Origin: an uncultured Collinsella sp.
GTDB lineage: Bacteria > Actinomycetota > Coriobacteriia > Coriobacteriales > Coriobacteriaceae
DNA: 64,000 nt
Assembly: GCA_902472315.1 (NCBI GenBank)
Contig: CABRNM010000001.1
Span: forward strand, 1 to 64,000
Direction of reading: 5' to 3'
Part shown: positions 51,601-59,109 of the stretch, piece by piece
Layout of the letters: each line of letters opens with the position of its first letter
Position numbering within the stretch: position 1 is the first letter of the stretch
Program-made: the position numbers and the translations under genes
The notes under the pieces: generated by a model
The model's input: the letters and a program-made list of their open reading frames with translations, nothing else
The model's database searches: none
Told to the model about the DNA's origin: nothing

Positions 51601-52415
51601 TTGACATGGATAAGGCGCAGGGCAGTGCCGGCGTTGAGGGCGCAAAGACGTTTTTTTCTGACGGAACGACCGGCCCTGACGGAAGTGTGACTTTTGGAAC
51701 GAGTTCGGAAACGAGTTCGGACGCCATGGCTTCCTGCAAGCTTTACTGCCTCGAGGAGACGACGGCGCCTCCTGGATATCGCGTCGCCCAACCAACATGG
51801 ATTCTGCTCAAGGGCAATGCGCCCGAAGAGCAATACGAGCAAGCCATGAACAAGGCGAAATCTTTGCTTGATGCCGATACGGAGATAACGTCAGATGCAG
51901 AGATTTGGGTGTATGACGCGCCCCTTGAAGGCAAAGCGACGATAAAAGCAAATAAAGTGCTTAAAGGCGGAACCTTCAGGGAAGGTCAGTTCTCGTTCGC
52001 GCTTAAGGACGCCGAGGGCAAAGTGCTCCAGACGGTGACCAATAATGACAAGGGAAATGTCTCCTTTGACGTCAAGTACAACAAGGCGGGAATCTATACC
52101 TACACCATCTCCGAGGTCGAGCCCGAGGGTGCCATCGACCATGTTAAAGATCACATCACCTATGACACGACCCCGCGCAAAGTCACGGTTGAGGTAACTA
52201 ATGGCACGGACCAACTCAACGCCGTAGTTGCCTATGGCGATGGCTCTCAGGATCCGCCGACCTTTACCAACAAGTATTCGACTACGCTACCTGAGGCGGG
52301 CGGGGCTGGTTTGACTATGACGTATTTAGCTGGTGCTTCGATGCTGTGTTTTGCCGCGACGTGGATGCATGCTCGCCGCCATCGTGATCTTGATCGGAGT
52401 GGTCGTCGTGAGTAA
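48675..52415 (+). CDS. Large LPXTG-type pilin/adhesin (CnaB and FctA domains)
   Basis: 1246 residues. Signal peptide (1-~36). A long middle part has repeated isopeptide-type beta domains with 'VTYETTVSKN' and 'VKDELPEGMSYIPGSAKYS' blocks typical of Gram-positive tip adhesins. A CnaB/SpaA domain has the E-box 'LYCLEETTAPPGYRV', then an FctA/Spy0128-type pilin domain runs to ~1190 ('FSFALKDAEGKVLQTVTN', 'YTYTISEVEPEGAIDHVK'). Sortase signal LPEAG at 1205-1209, membrane helix and basic tail. GGGGA ribosome site. The next gene starts inside its end. The gene is more AT-rich in its codons than its neighbours, suggesting later arrival. Likely the tip or ancillary pilin. Confidence 0.9.
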   Translation: MDAHRSRSLGMAALVFILISLTAAVFHGAAPVRAEDVTTPTPIVINGDTADVTVGLYADKGRQQPLGKEGSPSITTADTIYGFMEARFHENCGPTPERLETIYTFPDSIVVNENEGGILRTDDTENAQRMGTWYIKDNKVVFNYDASYLSGHPSSLYVRVNFEFELKDKDVDDGEKVELKFPGVGETVPIEIQDGAVDGNKSGVFSQDSSTGNAKITWTINLSVTSHATDVKLVDTLGDYLDFEQSSFKLDGNPLGSSVSIEERTATLPLGNLSQGDHTVTYETTVSKNLSLSNGTPTQGRNSVQTTWGKANHQQSLTIKGASEPFQYDMIQKEAGSGTSSVITWKVVLNRGSLKADMSGYTFTDKLDGKQDYIGSYTVYKGETADEKQKIDEEMLSESGDSFSYTFNPKEGDRYATYCIVYQTKLKDENSYEKVSNTASVKKEDSGLPSGESTAYYICPWTGKTISKTLLNPDEASRTGKATWQLRVELRDYVNAKNPTSILIKDTMLAAWKQTMGPDTSDGPSHVITIGGTKLDQGTDWTFAGGENPSQNSNQHNCNIQITITDKVKEALDKSPEVVITYKTVTDALPGWYSNFASVDGFSGYSDFVFYYVEGEAEPSVEKSVKINEDGSQARWDETFDWKSVDGSNDKGAWIVDWTVYANRAKTPAGEYYGAGRLNGKDVVVKDELPEGMSYIPGSAKYSLYSNPYETAVPGREWEHEREKTEVSDVLLTPAVDRQMVAFSIPTEKLGNNTGYAKLTYSTAVKRSVVDTSKNLGELTNSASASSDGKEFKADSDTVQIKNDVLSKTGSSVSNSKRIQCTIFVNESALDLKVGTDYLDLFDVMDSKCTFIPSSLSVSECDNGDWRVLTKEKYRATLDSIGEGAGKQQRLTLRLPDEKYLKVEYEVLSGESGTVSLSNEAQLEGVAGGYVKHEREYDIDAGASGGGTGHGIVVHKVDEKDVAAPLADATFTLYAIDMDKAQGSAGVEGAKTFFSDGTTGPDGSVTFGTSSETSSDAMASCKLYCLEETTAPPGYRVAQPTWILLKGNAPEEQYEQAMNKAKSLLDADTEITSDAEIWVYDAPLEGKATIKANKVLKGGTFREGQFSFALKDAEGKVLQTVTNNDKGNVSFDVKYNKAGIYTYTISEVEPEGAIDHVKDHITYDTTPRKVTVEVTNGTDQLNAVVAYGDGSQDPPTFTNKYSTTLPEAGGAGLTMTYLAGASMLCFAATWMHARRHRDLDRSGRRE

Positions 52416-54060
52416 AGTGCTCCGTCATATGTTGGCCGTCGTGGTGATGTCCATGGCCGTCGTCTTCGCTTTTGCGATCGCCCCTGGAACGGCCCGTGCT
52501 GCCGACACCGGAGCCATTACGGTGGACGGTACAGTCGCGACACGTTACGACGCGTACCAGCTCTTTTCGGCGACCGTTGTCGACGATGCCGATGCCGACC
52601 AAAAGGTCGCAACTGATGTAGCGTGGGCGAATGACGCGGTTCGCCAAGCTGCCCTTCCCGTGCTTCATGATGCAGGGCTTGATAACTCGGCATCGACGGC
52701 GCAAGAGGCTGCCGAATGGATGAATGCCGACGGGCACATGACGACCACGCTAGCGGCAAAGCTTGCCCGTGCGATTTACAATGCCGGTGCGCCTTCCGTG
52801 GCCCTTAACGCGGGCACGACGGCCGAGCTGCCCTGCGGCTACTGGCTCATCGTCGCCGACGATGACGCCATTTCCCAGGGCGAGGCCGGCACCGCGCCGA
52901 TCATGGCCCTGGTGGGCGGCAGCGCCGTCACCGTCAAGCCCAAGGCCGCGACGCCCAAGGTCGCCAAGCACGTGCTGGAGGACGGCACCGCCGCCTGGCA
53001 GAAGGCCGCCGACGCCACGGTCGCCGACGACCTGTACTGGCGCCTCTCTGCCACGGTCCCGGCGGGTCTTACCGCCTACGACACCTATACGGTGCGGTTC
53101 GTCGACACCATGAGCGCGGGGCTCGACCCCTCCAAGGTCGCCGCGAGCATGCGCGTGTACGTGGCGGCGGGCGCGGACGGCGGCTTCGACGCGGTCCAGA
53201 CCGACAAGGACGGCCGCGCCGGCACCGAGCCCGCGAAGGGCTGGACCGACATCACGGCCCAGTGCGCCACCAAGGTGGCGGTCGACGGTAAGACCTTCAC
53301 CGTGCGCACCGGCGACCTCATCGCCGCGCTCGGCGGGGCCGACGCCTTCACCGCGGGCGCCCGCGTGGTTGCTGTCTACGATGCGCCGTTGGGGGCCAGC
53401 TGCAATAGGGGCGCTACCAAGGGCAGCCCCAACGAGGTCTGCCTGCGCTACCCGCGCTCTCCTCTCGCCGACCAGTCCGGCGACGCCGGCTTCACCCGCA
53501 CGCCGAGCGATGACGCGTGCGCCTACACCTGGGGACTCAGTCTGATCAAGCGCTCAAGCTCGGACGATAAACCGCTCGCGGGCGCCAAGCTGCGCATCAT
53601 CGATGACCGCGGGCGCATCTTAACGACCGACGGCTCGTGGTCGACGGATGCCGCCGCGTGCGTCACCACGGGCGCGGACGGCCATGTGGAATTGAGCGGT
53701 GTGGACGCGGGTGTCTACACCGTCGAAGAGGTCGCGGCTCCCAAGGGATACACCGCCTTTGAGGGCAAGCGAACGGTAACGGTTACGTCCGAGGGATTGG
53801 ACGTTAAACAGGTTGCAGCCGCGAAGCCCAAGGTGACCGTGTCGGCCGAAAGCCCTCTGCGGGTTGATACCGCTGATGCCGGGACGGGTTCGATTGAACT
53901 GTCGGTGCTCAACACTCCAAGCAAAGAAGCAAGTCGAGGCTTTATGCCCTCGACGGGAGATAGAACGTTGGTGCTGGTGGCGGCTTTGGCTGCCATCGGA
54001 GTGGCGGCTATTGTTGTCGCGCTCGTCATCAAGCGGGGAGGCGGTCGTCGTGAAAAATAA
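52408..54060 (+). CDS. LPXTG-like backbone-type pilin
   Basis: 550 residues. Signal peptide ending 'TARAADTG', an N-terminal fimbrial isopeptide-type domain, and a CnaB domain with 'LAGAKLRIIDDRGRI' and E-box 'YTVEEVAAPKGYTAF'. The sortase motif is MPSTG (513-517, not LPXTG), followed by a membrane helix and a basic tail. GTG at 52408 overlaps the upstream gene by 8 bp with GGAG upstream; a longer open frame (25 codons) is not supported. A candidate polymerisation lysine could lie in 'KAATPKVAKH', but this is a guess. Confidence 0.9.
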   Translation: MSKVLRHMLAVVVMSMAVVFAFAIAPGTARAADTGAITVDGTVATRYDAYQLFSATVVDDADADQKVATDVAWANDAVRQAALPVLHDAGLDNSASTAQEAAEWMNADGHMTTTLAAKLARAIYNAGAPSVALNAGTTAELPCGYWLIVADDDAISQGEAGTAPIMALVGGSAVTVKPKAATPKVAKHVLEDGTAAWQKAADATVADDLYWRLSATVPAGLTAYDTYTVRFVDTMSAGLDPSKVAASMRVYVAAGADGGFDAVQTDKDGRAGTEPAKGWTDITAQCATKVAVDGKTFTVRTGDLIAALGGADAFTAGARVVAVYDAPLGASCNRGATKGSPNEVCLRYPRSPLADQSGDAGFTRTPSDDACAYTWGLSLIKRSSSDDKPLAGAKLRIIDDRGRILTTDGSWSTDAAACVTTGADGHVELSGVDAGVYTVEEVAAPKGYTAFEGKRTVTVTSEGLDVKQVAAAKPKVTVSAESPLRVDTADAGTGSIELSVLNTPSKEASRGFMPSTGDRTLVLVAALAAIGVAAIVVALVIKRGGGRREK

Positions 54061-54164
54061 TTGCCCCCCTGCTTAATGGCGTGCTGCCTCCGTAGCGAGT
54101 GACGCACAGGCCTACCGACCTGATGATCATTGGTTTTGAAAAAGTTACTAGAGAACCCTCCAAG

Positions 54165-54209
54165 AAAAGCGGGGCACCCGGTCGACATGACCGAGTGCCC
54201 CGCTTCGTT
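54165..54209. terminator. Bidirectional terminator between pilin and bactofilin-like genes
   Basis: An 11-bp core stem (AAGCGGGGCAC/GTGCCCCGCTT) with further inner pairing (CGGTC/GACCG), flanked by A-rich and T-rich sequence. It lies between convergent genes. Confidence 0.85.
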
Positions 54210-54251
54210 TGTTGGTGCAAAGTAACCTGGCACCTTTGTGGTGGTTGGTGG

Positions 54252-55397
54252 CTAAGCGGTGGGGAGTCCTGGCATGTTAGCCGGCTGCTGCGGCTTGAGG
54301 TGGGCGTTGCGCCAGATGATCTGGATAACGTAGCCGAGCATAAAGACAAAGGCTACGCCGCTGATGAAGTCACCTACGAGGGGAAGCCCCGTGAGGGCGC
54401 CTGCGATTACGCCGCCCACGGCTGCCATGGCGTAGCGGTTTTGGTTGTGTCCGACCATGCGGGAGATCGCGCACCCCGCAAAGGCACTCGACACCAACGC
54501 GATGCCGATAACGCCGCACAAGAGGGCTCCGGCAAGCGACAGACCAGCGATAGAGATAATTAGCAGTAGGACGGCGGGGACGATAGCAATCGTGCCCAGA
54601 AGACCGCTCACCCACAGGGGTATGGGGCGCTGGTGGAGCATGCCGGCGGCGCTGGCGGTCGCGCGCGGAAAGACGAGCTCGAGCAGCAGAGCGACAAAGC
54701 AGGTCGAGAGTGCCGCGGCGACGATACCGCCGATGACATCGTTAACGGTGGAAGTATCCTCGTTCTCGGTGCGGTCGATCTTGAGCGCGCCTACCTCGGC
54801 TCCTGCGGCACGCTCGGGGTCCTCGGAGACGTGCGCGTTCACGGTGCCGGTGATGTGGGCGTTCTTGCCCAGGATGAGCTTGTCGGCCCAAACCTCGACA
54901 TCGCCCTCGACGGTGCCATCGATGGTCACTGTGTCGCCCGCAAGCGCTGCCGACTTGGTAGAGCCGCGCAGGGCAACCGTCTCGCCTATCGCGTAAAAAC
55001 AGTTGGCGGTGCTGTCGGAATTGAGCACAACGTGCTGACCGACGACCGTGACGCTGCCATCAACCGTGGTCTTGGCGATATCGATAGTGCGTGCCGCCAA
55101 GCGGACGGCGCCGCCCACCGTGCAGTCGCGGATGGAGAGGGTGTCGCCCGCGGCGATGATATCGCGGTCAATGGACGCATCGTCCAAGTTGAGGGCCTGG
55201 CCGGCCCAGTACAGGTCACCCTCGACGCCAGACGGATCGACGTCATTGTCGGTCGCAAGGACATTGCCTGCTGTGTCCGTGCCAGCAAATGACGCCGTGG
55301 GAAGAGCGGTGAGCGCGAGCGCGATGAGCGCGAATGCCATAAGCAGGCAGCGACGTATCTTGTGTGACGGCGCCGTCGCGGTTTGATTGAAAGCCAT
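54252..55397 (-). CDS. Exported bactofilin-like protein with C-terminal membrane domain
   Basis: 381 residues. Signal peptide or first helix (13-~38, 'CLLMAFALIALALTALPTASFA'). A right-handed beta-helix-like repeat follows ('VGGAVRLAARTIDIAKTTVDGSVTVVGQHV', 'TVTIDGTVEGDVEVWADKLILGKNAHITGTV'), as in bactofilin/polymer-forming proteins. Then a linker and about four membrane segments, ending in a short Pro-rich tail. The beta-helix is predicted to lie outside the membrane, the opposite of classical cytosolic bactofilins. Role unknown; perhaps cell-envelope scaffold. Confidence 0.75.
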   Translation of the reverse strand: MAFNQTATAPSHKIRRCLLMAFALIALALTALPTASFAGTDTAGNVLATDNDVDPSGVEGDLYWAGQALNLDDASIDRDIIAAGDTLSIRDCTVGGAVRLAARTIDIAKTTVDGSVTVVGQHVVLNSDSTANCFYAIGETVALRGSTKSAALAGDTVTIDGTVEGDVEVWADKLILGKNAHITGTVNAHVSEDPERAAGAEVGALKIDRTENEDTSTVNDVIGGIVAAALSTCFVALLLELVFPRATASAAGMLHQRPIPLWVSGLLGTIAIVPAVLLLIISIAGLSLAGALLCGVIGIALVSSAFAGCAISRMVGHNQNRYAMAAVGGVIAGALTGLPLVGDFISGVAFVFMLGYVIQIIWRNAHLKPQQPANMPGLPTA

Positions 55398-55504
55398 GGT
55401 TGATCCTTTTGTTAGGTGTTCGGCATATACCTAACAGGGTACCCAACGCGTGGGCGCTCTAAAAGAACCTCTCGGTTGCATTTCGAAGGGTCGTGCCGTG
55501 CTGT

Positions 55505-56194
55505 CTACTTTTTACGGTGCAAGAAGCGCGCGATATCTTCTTCGGTGGGGCTTTTGATGTCAAAGCGCAGCGAGAGCCAGCGCAGACCCATGGTCACGAC
55601 AACGCATACGACCAGCGCGGCGACATTGCTCATGATGCCGCTCATAACGAGACACACATAGCTTGTCGACCCGGCGATGGCGGCGATGGCATAAAAGTTA
55701 GTACGTTGGAAAATGCCCGGAACCACGCCCATAAAGCCGTCGCGCAACATGCCGCCGCCCACCGCGGTGAAAAAGCCCATCATGATGCACACCGCCGGCG
55801 CAAAGCCGTAGACAAGCGCCTTGTCCGCTCCGGTGGCGGCGTAGATGCCGACCGAGATGATATCGAGCAGGGGAATGAGTTTTTCGGGCTTGTCGACGAT
55901 TGCCGGGAAAATATAGATGATGGCTGCCGTGGCAATGGAAAGCGGGAGCGCCATCGGCTGGTTGAGGATGTAGACGTTGCCGACCTGGAGCGTCATATCG
56001 CGCAAAAGACCGCCGCCCAGACCGCAGACCACCGCGAGCGCGACCGCGCCCACCAGGTCGAGCTTGTGCTCGCGCGCAACCAGCACACCCGAGATCGATG
56101 CAGCGACAACGGCGAACATCTCGAGCCAAAAGGGGATGGCGACCATGGCATCCGAGGCGTGTGTGGTAACGGTCATAGCGGCGACGACGGGCAA
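55505..56194 (-). CDS. UPF0126/TRIC-family membrane protein
   Basis: 229 residues. Seven or so membrane segments in the duplicated UPF0126 pattern, with the twin glycine-rich motifs 'GLGGGLLRDMTLQ' and 'AVGGGMLRDGFMG' that mark each half. Homologues are prokaryotic TRIC-like cation channels. The TTG at 56194 has AAAGGA seven bases upstream, better than any of the in-frame ATGs; an alternative is the ATG at 56176. The longer open frame is not supported. Confidence 0.8.
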   Translation of the reverse strand: MPVVAAMTVTTHASDAMVAIPFWLEMFAVVAASISGVLVAREHKLDLVGAVALAVVCGLGGGLLRDMTLQVGNVYILNQPMALPLSIATAAIIYIFPAIVDKPEKLIPLLDIISVGIYAATGADKALVYGFAPAVCIMMGFFTAVGGGMLRDGFMGVVPGIFQRTNFYAIAAIAGSTSYVCLVMSGIMSNVAALVVCVVVTMGLRWLSLRFDIKSPTEEDIARFLHRKK

Positions 56195-56376
56195 GATGGG
56201 GTCCTTTGGATTACGGATTTGGACAATGCCCGTACATAGTACATGTTCGGCGCCGATTGCGACCCTATTGCTCGGTAAACGGTTGGGACTGGGTAGGGGC
56301 GTAGGCACCATGTTTGGGGATCTGGGTTGATGCTGAACGCGATGGGGCGCGTTTTCTTTACGCTCCGCGCCCTGGC

Positions 56377-56398
56377 GGGTTCGAATCCCTCCTCCGCC
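56377..56398 (+). repeat. Inverted copy of the tRNA-Ser 3' end/T-arm
   Basis: The plus strand reads GGGTTCGAATCCCTCCTCCG, then CC; this is the T-arm to acceptor end of tRNA-Ser(CGA), with three bases deleted, in the opposite orientation to the gene and 70-90 bp downstream of it. The preceding GCTCCGCGCCCTGGC is also found before the inverted T-arms near tRNA-Lys and tRNA-Gly. Confidence 0.75.
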
Positions 56399-56424
56399 GT
56401 ATTTGCTTGTAAGGGACTCAAAAG

Positions 56425-56450
56425 AAAAAAGCTCCCATTCTCGGGAGCTC
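56425..56450 (-). terminator. Intrinsic terminator of tRNA-Ser (CGA)
   Basis: GAGCTCCCG/CGGGAGCT-type hairpin with six T residues on the minus strand. Confidence 0.9.
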
Positions 56451-56462
56451 TCTCAATCTAAA

Positions 56463-56553
56463 TGGCGGAGGAGGAGGGATTCGAACCCTCGTGACCTTAT
56501 ACAGGCCAAACGGTTTTCGAGACCGCCGCATTCAACCACTCTGCCACCCCTCC
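56463..56553 (-). tRNA. tRNA-Ser (CGA)
   Basis: A 91-nt class II tRNA with a long variable arm; acceptor GGAGGGG/CTCCTCC, anticodon loop CTCGAAA giving anticodon CGA, encoded CCA. Confidence 0.95.
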
Positions 56554-56562
56554 GCGTGGGGT

Positions 56563-56593
56563 AAAAACAAAGCAGGCTCAAAGGCCTGCTTTG
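56563..56593 (-). terminator. Intrinsic terminator of tRNA-Ser (GGA)
   Basis: Minus-strand hairpin AAAGCAGGCC.../...GCCTGCTTT with a T-run, between the two tRNA-Ser genes. Confidence 0.85.
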
Positions 56594-56601
56594 GAATTAA
56601 C

Positions 56602-56692
56602 TGGCGGAGAGTCAGGGATTTGAACCCTGGAGACGCTTTTGACGCCTACACGATTTCCAATCGTGCTCCTTCGGCCACTCGGACAACTCTCC
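56602..56692 (-). tRNA. tRNA-Ser (GGA)
   Basis: A 91-nt class II tRNA: acceptor GGAGAGT/ACTCTCC, anticodon loop TTGGAAA giving anticodon GGA, long variable arm, encoded CCA. Confidence 0.96.
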
Positions 56693-57196
56693 GTTAAATG
56701 CGAAAGTCAGTATACACGAGGAATCGCAAAGTGCAAACAGAAAAGTTGGCATTTTTTAAAACGCTCGGCCGCGCTTGGCGTTGCAGTGGGGTTTGAGGTG
56801 CCAAAAAACGGCTTCCGACCAGCGTGGTTGATCAACTCAATTGTTCAAAAGGGGTATTCATAAGCGACTTGACAATGAATTTAAAAATCTTTGGGTGGTG
56901 CTGTGGACCACTGGTATGCATTTCGCGACCACAGCCTTGTGCCCGTTGACCTGCGACTTGGCTCAGCTTGTCCCCGCGGCACCGTATCTTGTCCACAGAT
57001 CTGTCAAGCTCTTGGTCTGCATTTGGTTGGAATGCGCATGAAACGTGGTGTGAGTATGGGCATATGTGGAGGTCATGAGGTTGTAGCTGCATATTCTTGC
57101 AGCCTAGGAGGTTGAAAGATATTATTACCAAGTCTTTTCCTGCTTCAGGCGCACCTTCACGACCTGAAGCCACATTTGCCCAGAGGAGGTGACAAT
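56693..57196 (+). promoter_or_regulatory. Leader of the rpsF operon, no gene
   Basis: About 500 bp without a convincing gene. Near the end, CTTCAGG/CCTGAAG (around 57143..57169) forms a 7-bp hairpin with a C-rich loop just before the AGAGGAGG ribosome site. The position suits the S6:S18 autoregulatory leader known upstream of rpsF in many bacteria, but I cannot confirm the diagnostic bulge. A TTGACA occurs near 56869 without a matching -10. Confidence 0.4.
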
Positions 57197-57490
57197 ATGA
57201 AGGCTTATGAACTGCTGTTCTTTGTTGACCCGTCGCTCGACCCCGAGACTCGTCTCGCTGTTATGAAGCGTATCGATACTACGATCGCTGAGGGCGCTGG
57301 CAAGGTCGACTCCGTTGACGAGTGGGGCAAGCGCAAGCTCGCCTACGAGATCAACGATCTCACCGATGGTGACTACACCCTCATCAACTTCCACGCAGAT
57401 CCTACCCAGATCGCCGAGCTTGATCGCGTCCTGCGCATCACCGACGCTGTGGTTCGCCACATGATCGTCCGTCGCGACGACCAGGAGTAA
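57197..57490 (+). CDS. rpsF: 30S ribosomal protein S6
   Basis: 97 residues: 'MKAYELLFFVDPSLDPETR', 'WGKRKLAYEINDLTDGDYTLINFHADP'. Binds S18 in the small subunit platform. Ribosome site AGAGGAGGTGA. First gene of rpsF-ssb-rpsR-rplI. Confidence 0.97.
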   Translation: MKAYELLFFVDPSLDPETRLAVMKRIDTTIAEGAGKVDSVDEWGKRKLAYEINDLTDGDYTLINFHADPTQIAELDRVLRITDAVVRHMIVRRDDQE

Positions 57491-57538
57491 GACTGTCGTT
57501 TTGGACTGGGCTTGTGCCCCAAGAGGAAGTAGTGAGTT

Positions 57539-57991
57539 ATGAGCATCAATCGAGTGAACATCACCGGTAACCTCACCCGCGATCCCGAGCTGCGCGCCAC
57601 CGCCGGCGGAACCCAGGTTCTGTCCTTTGGCGTCGCCGTGAACGATCGTCGCCGCAACGCGCAGACTGGCGAGTGGGAGGACTATCCCAACTTTGTCGAC
57701 TGCACCATGTTCGGCACCCGCGCCGAGGCCGTGAGCCGTTTCCTGGCAAAGGGAAACAAGGTCGCGATCGAGGGCAAGCTGCGCTACAGCTCTTGGGAGC
57801 GCGACGGACAGCGCCGGAGCAAGCTTGAGGTCATCGTCGATGAGATCGAGTTTATGAGCTCCCGTGGTGGCCAGGGTGGCTACGATCAGGGCGGTTACGC
57901 CCCCGCAGCTCCCGCGCCCGCAGCACGTCCTGCCGCACCGGTGGCTACGCCGCCCGCGGTCGACGTCTACGATGAGGACATCCCGTTCTAA
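57539..57991 (+). CDS. ssb: Single-stranded DNA-binding protein
   Basis: 150 residues. OB fold ('VNITGNLTRDPELRATAGGTQVLSFGVAVNDR', 'FVDCTMFGTRAEAVSRFLAKGNKVAIEGKLRY'), a Gly/Ala/Pro-rich linker and the acidic C-terminal tip 'DEDIPF' that recruits partner proteins. Confidence 0.97.
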   Translation: MSINRVNITGNLTRDPELRATAGGTQVLSFGVAVNDRRRNAQTGEWEDYPNFVDCTMFGTRAEAVSRFLAKGNKVAIEGKLRYSSWERDGQRRSKLEVIVDEIEFMSSRGGQGGYDQGGYAPAAPAPAARPAAPVATPPAVDVYDEDIPF

Positions 57992-58063
57992 GGGTTGTTC
58001 ACCTATTTTTGAGTGAGAGGCGGCTTCGGTTCGCCGAAGTTGCCAAATGAAAGGTATTTTGAC

Positions 58064-58330
58064 ATGGCTAATGATTTTTCTGCACGTCAGCCGCGTCGTA
58101 AGTACTGCCAGTTCTGCAAGGAGAACACTGAGTTCATCGACTATAAGGACACTCAGCTTCTCCGTAAGTACATGACCGACCGTGGCAAGATCAAGCCCCG
58201 TCGCGTCACTGGCGCTTGCACGCAGCATCAGCATGACATCGCCAACGCCATCAAGCGCGCCCGCGAGATGGCTCTCCTGCCGTACACCGTCCCCGTGGTT
58301 TCCTCTCGTGGCAACCGCGACCGCGGCTAA
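58064..58330 (+). CDS. rpsR: 30S ribosomal protein S18
   Basis: 88 residues. 'RKYCQFCKENTEFIDYKDTQLLRKYMTDRGKIKPRRVTGACTQHQ' with four cysteine or histidine positions typical of the zinc-binding (C+) form: C..C at 'CQFC', then 'C' and 'H' in 'ACTQHQH'. The ATG at 58064 is chosen; 17 upstream codons belong to the leader, which has a small hairpin around 58022..58045. Confidence 0.96.
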   Translation: MANDFSARQPRRKYCQFCKENTEFIDYKDTQLLRKYMTDRGKIKPRRVTGACTQHQHDIANAIKRAREMALLPYTVPVVSSRGNRDRG

Positions 58331-58345
58331 GAAGGGAGACGCATC

Positions 58346-58885
58346 ATGAAGGTTATTCTTCTCGATGAGATCAAGGGCAAGGGCGGCGAGGGTGACGTCG
58401 TAGAGGTCGCTCAGGGTTACGCTGAGAACTTCCTGTTCCCCAAGAAGCTCGCTGTTGCCGCCACCAAGGGCAACCTCAAGCAGCTTGACGAGCGTCGCAA
58501 CAACATCGCCAAGCGTGAGGCCGTCCGTCTGGCTACCGCCAACGAGACCAAGGCTGCCTTCGAGGGCAAGACGGTCACCGTTGACGTCAAGGTCGGCGAC
58601 GAGGGCATCCTCTTTGGCTCCGTTACCGCCGCTATGATCGCTGATGCCATCAAGGCTCAGCTCGGTATGGACATCGACCGCAAGCGCGTCGAGCTCGGTA
58701 AGCCCATCAAGGTTGCCGGTGCCCACACCGTTGCCATCTCGCTGTACCGCGAGATCAAGGCCGAGGTTGTCGTTCTCGTCGGCGTTACCGCCGAAGAGCT
58801 CGCTGCCGAGGCTGAGGTCGAGGAGGCCGCTGAGGTCGCCGAGGCCGAGACCGCCGAGGTCGAGACTGAGGCTGCTGCCGAGTAG
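58346..58885 (+). CDS. rplI: 50S ribosomal protein L9
   Basis: 179 residues, longer than the usual ~150. N-terminal domain 'MKVILLDEIKGKGGEGDVVEVAQGYAENFLFPKKLAV' and the long connecting helix are standard; the C-terminal domain is followed by an acidic Ala/Glu repeat tail of ~30 residues (AEVEEAAEVAEAETAEVE). Confidence 0.96.
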   Translation: MKVILLDEIKGKGGEGDVVEVAQGYAENFLFPKKLAVAATKGNLKQLDERRNNIAKREAVRLATANETKAAFEGKTVTVDVKVGDEGILFGSVTAAMIADAIKAQLGMDIDRKRVELGKPIKVAGAHTVAISLYREIKAEVVVLVGVTAEELAAEAEVEEAAEVAEAETAEVETEAAAE

Positions 58886-58916
58886 CATTTGCTGCAACGC
58901 AACAATCTTGTTCTAA

Positions 58917-58951
58917 GAAGGGCGCTCTGGGAAACCAGGGCGCCCTTTTGT
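58917..58951 (+). terminator. Intrinsic terminator of the rpsF-rplI unit
   Basis: AAGGGCGCTCTGG/CCAGGGCGCCCTT stem followed by TTTG. Confidence 0.9.
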
Positions 58952-59109
58952 TTTTTGCGCTGAGTGAGTGTCATGGTGAACGTTGCGTCGAAGCCTTATA
59001 TACAGAACCGTTCATCCGTTTGGTTCGGTGATGATTGGCGGCGCGCGGCGCGTTTTGGGACCGTGGCTGATACTATGGATGCTCGCAAGCGATATGAATG
59101 AGGATGCTC

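Noticed and set aside
56985..57000. TTGTCCACA DnaA box upstream of rpsF
   Set aside because: A single near-consensus box 20 kb from the origin, expected by chance at this length.
56841..57041. 66-codon frame before rpsF
   Set aside because: Weak start, no ribosome site, composition not protein-like, and it lies in a likely untranslated leader.
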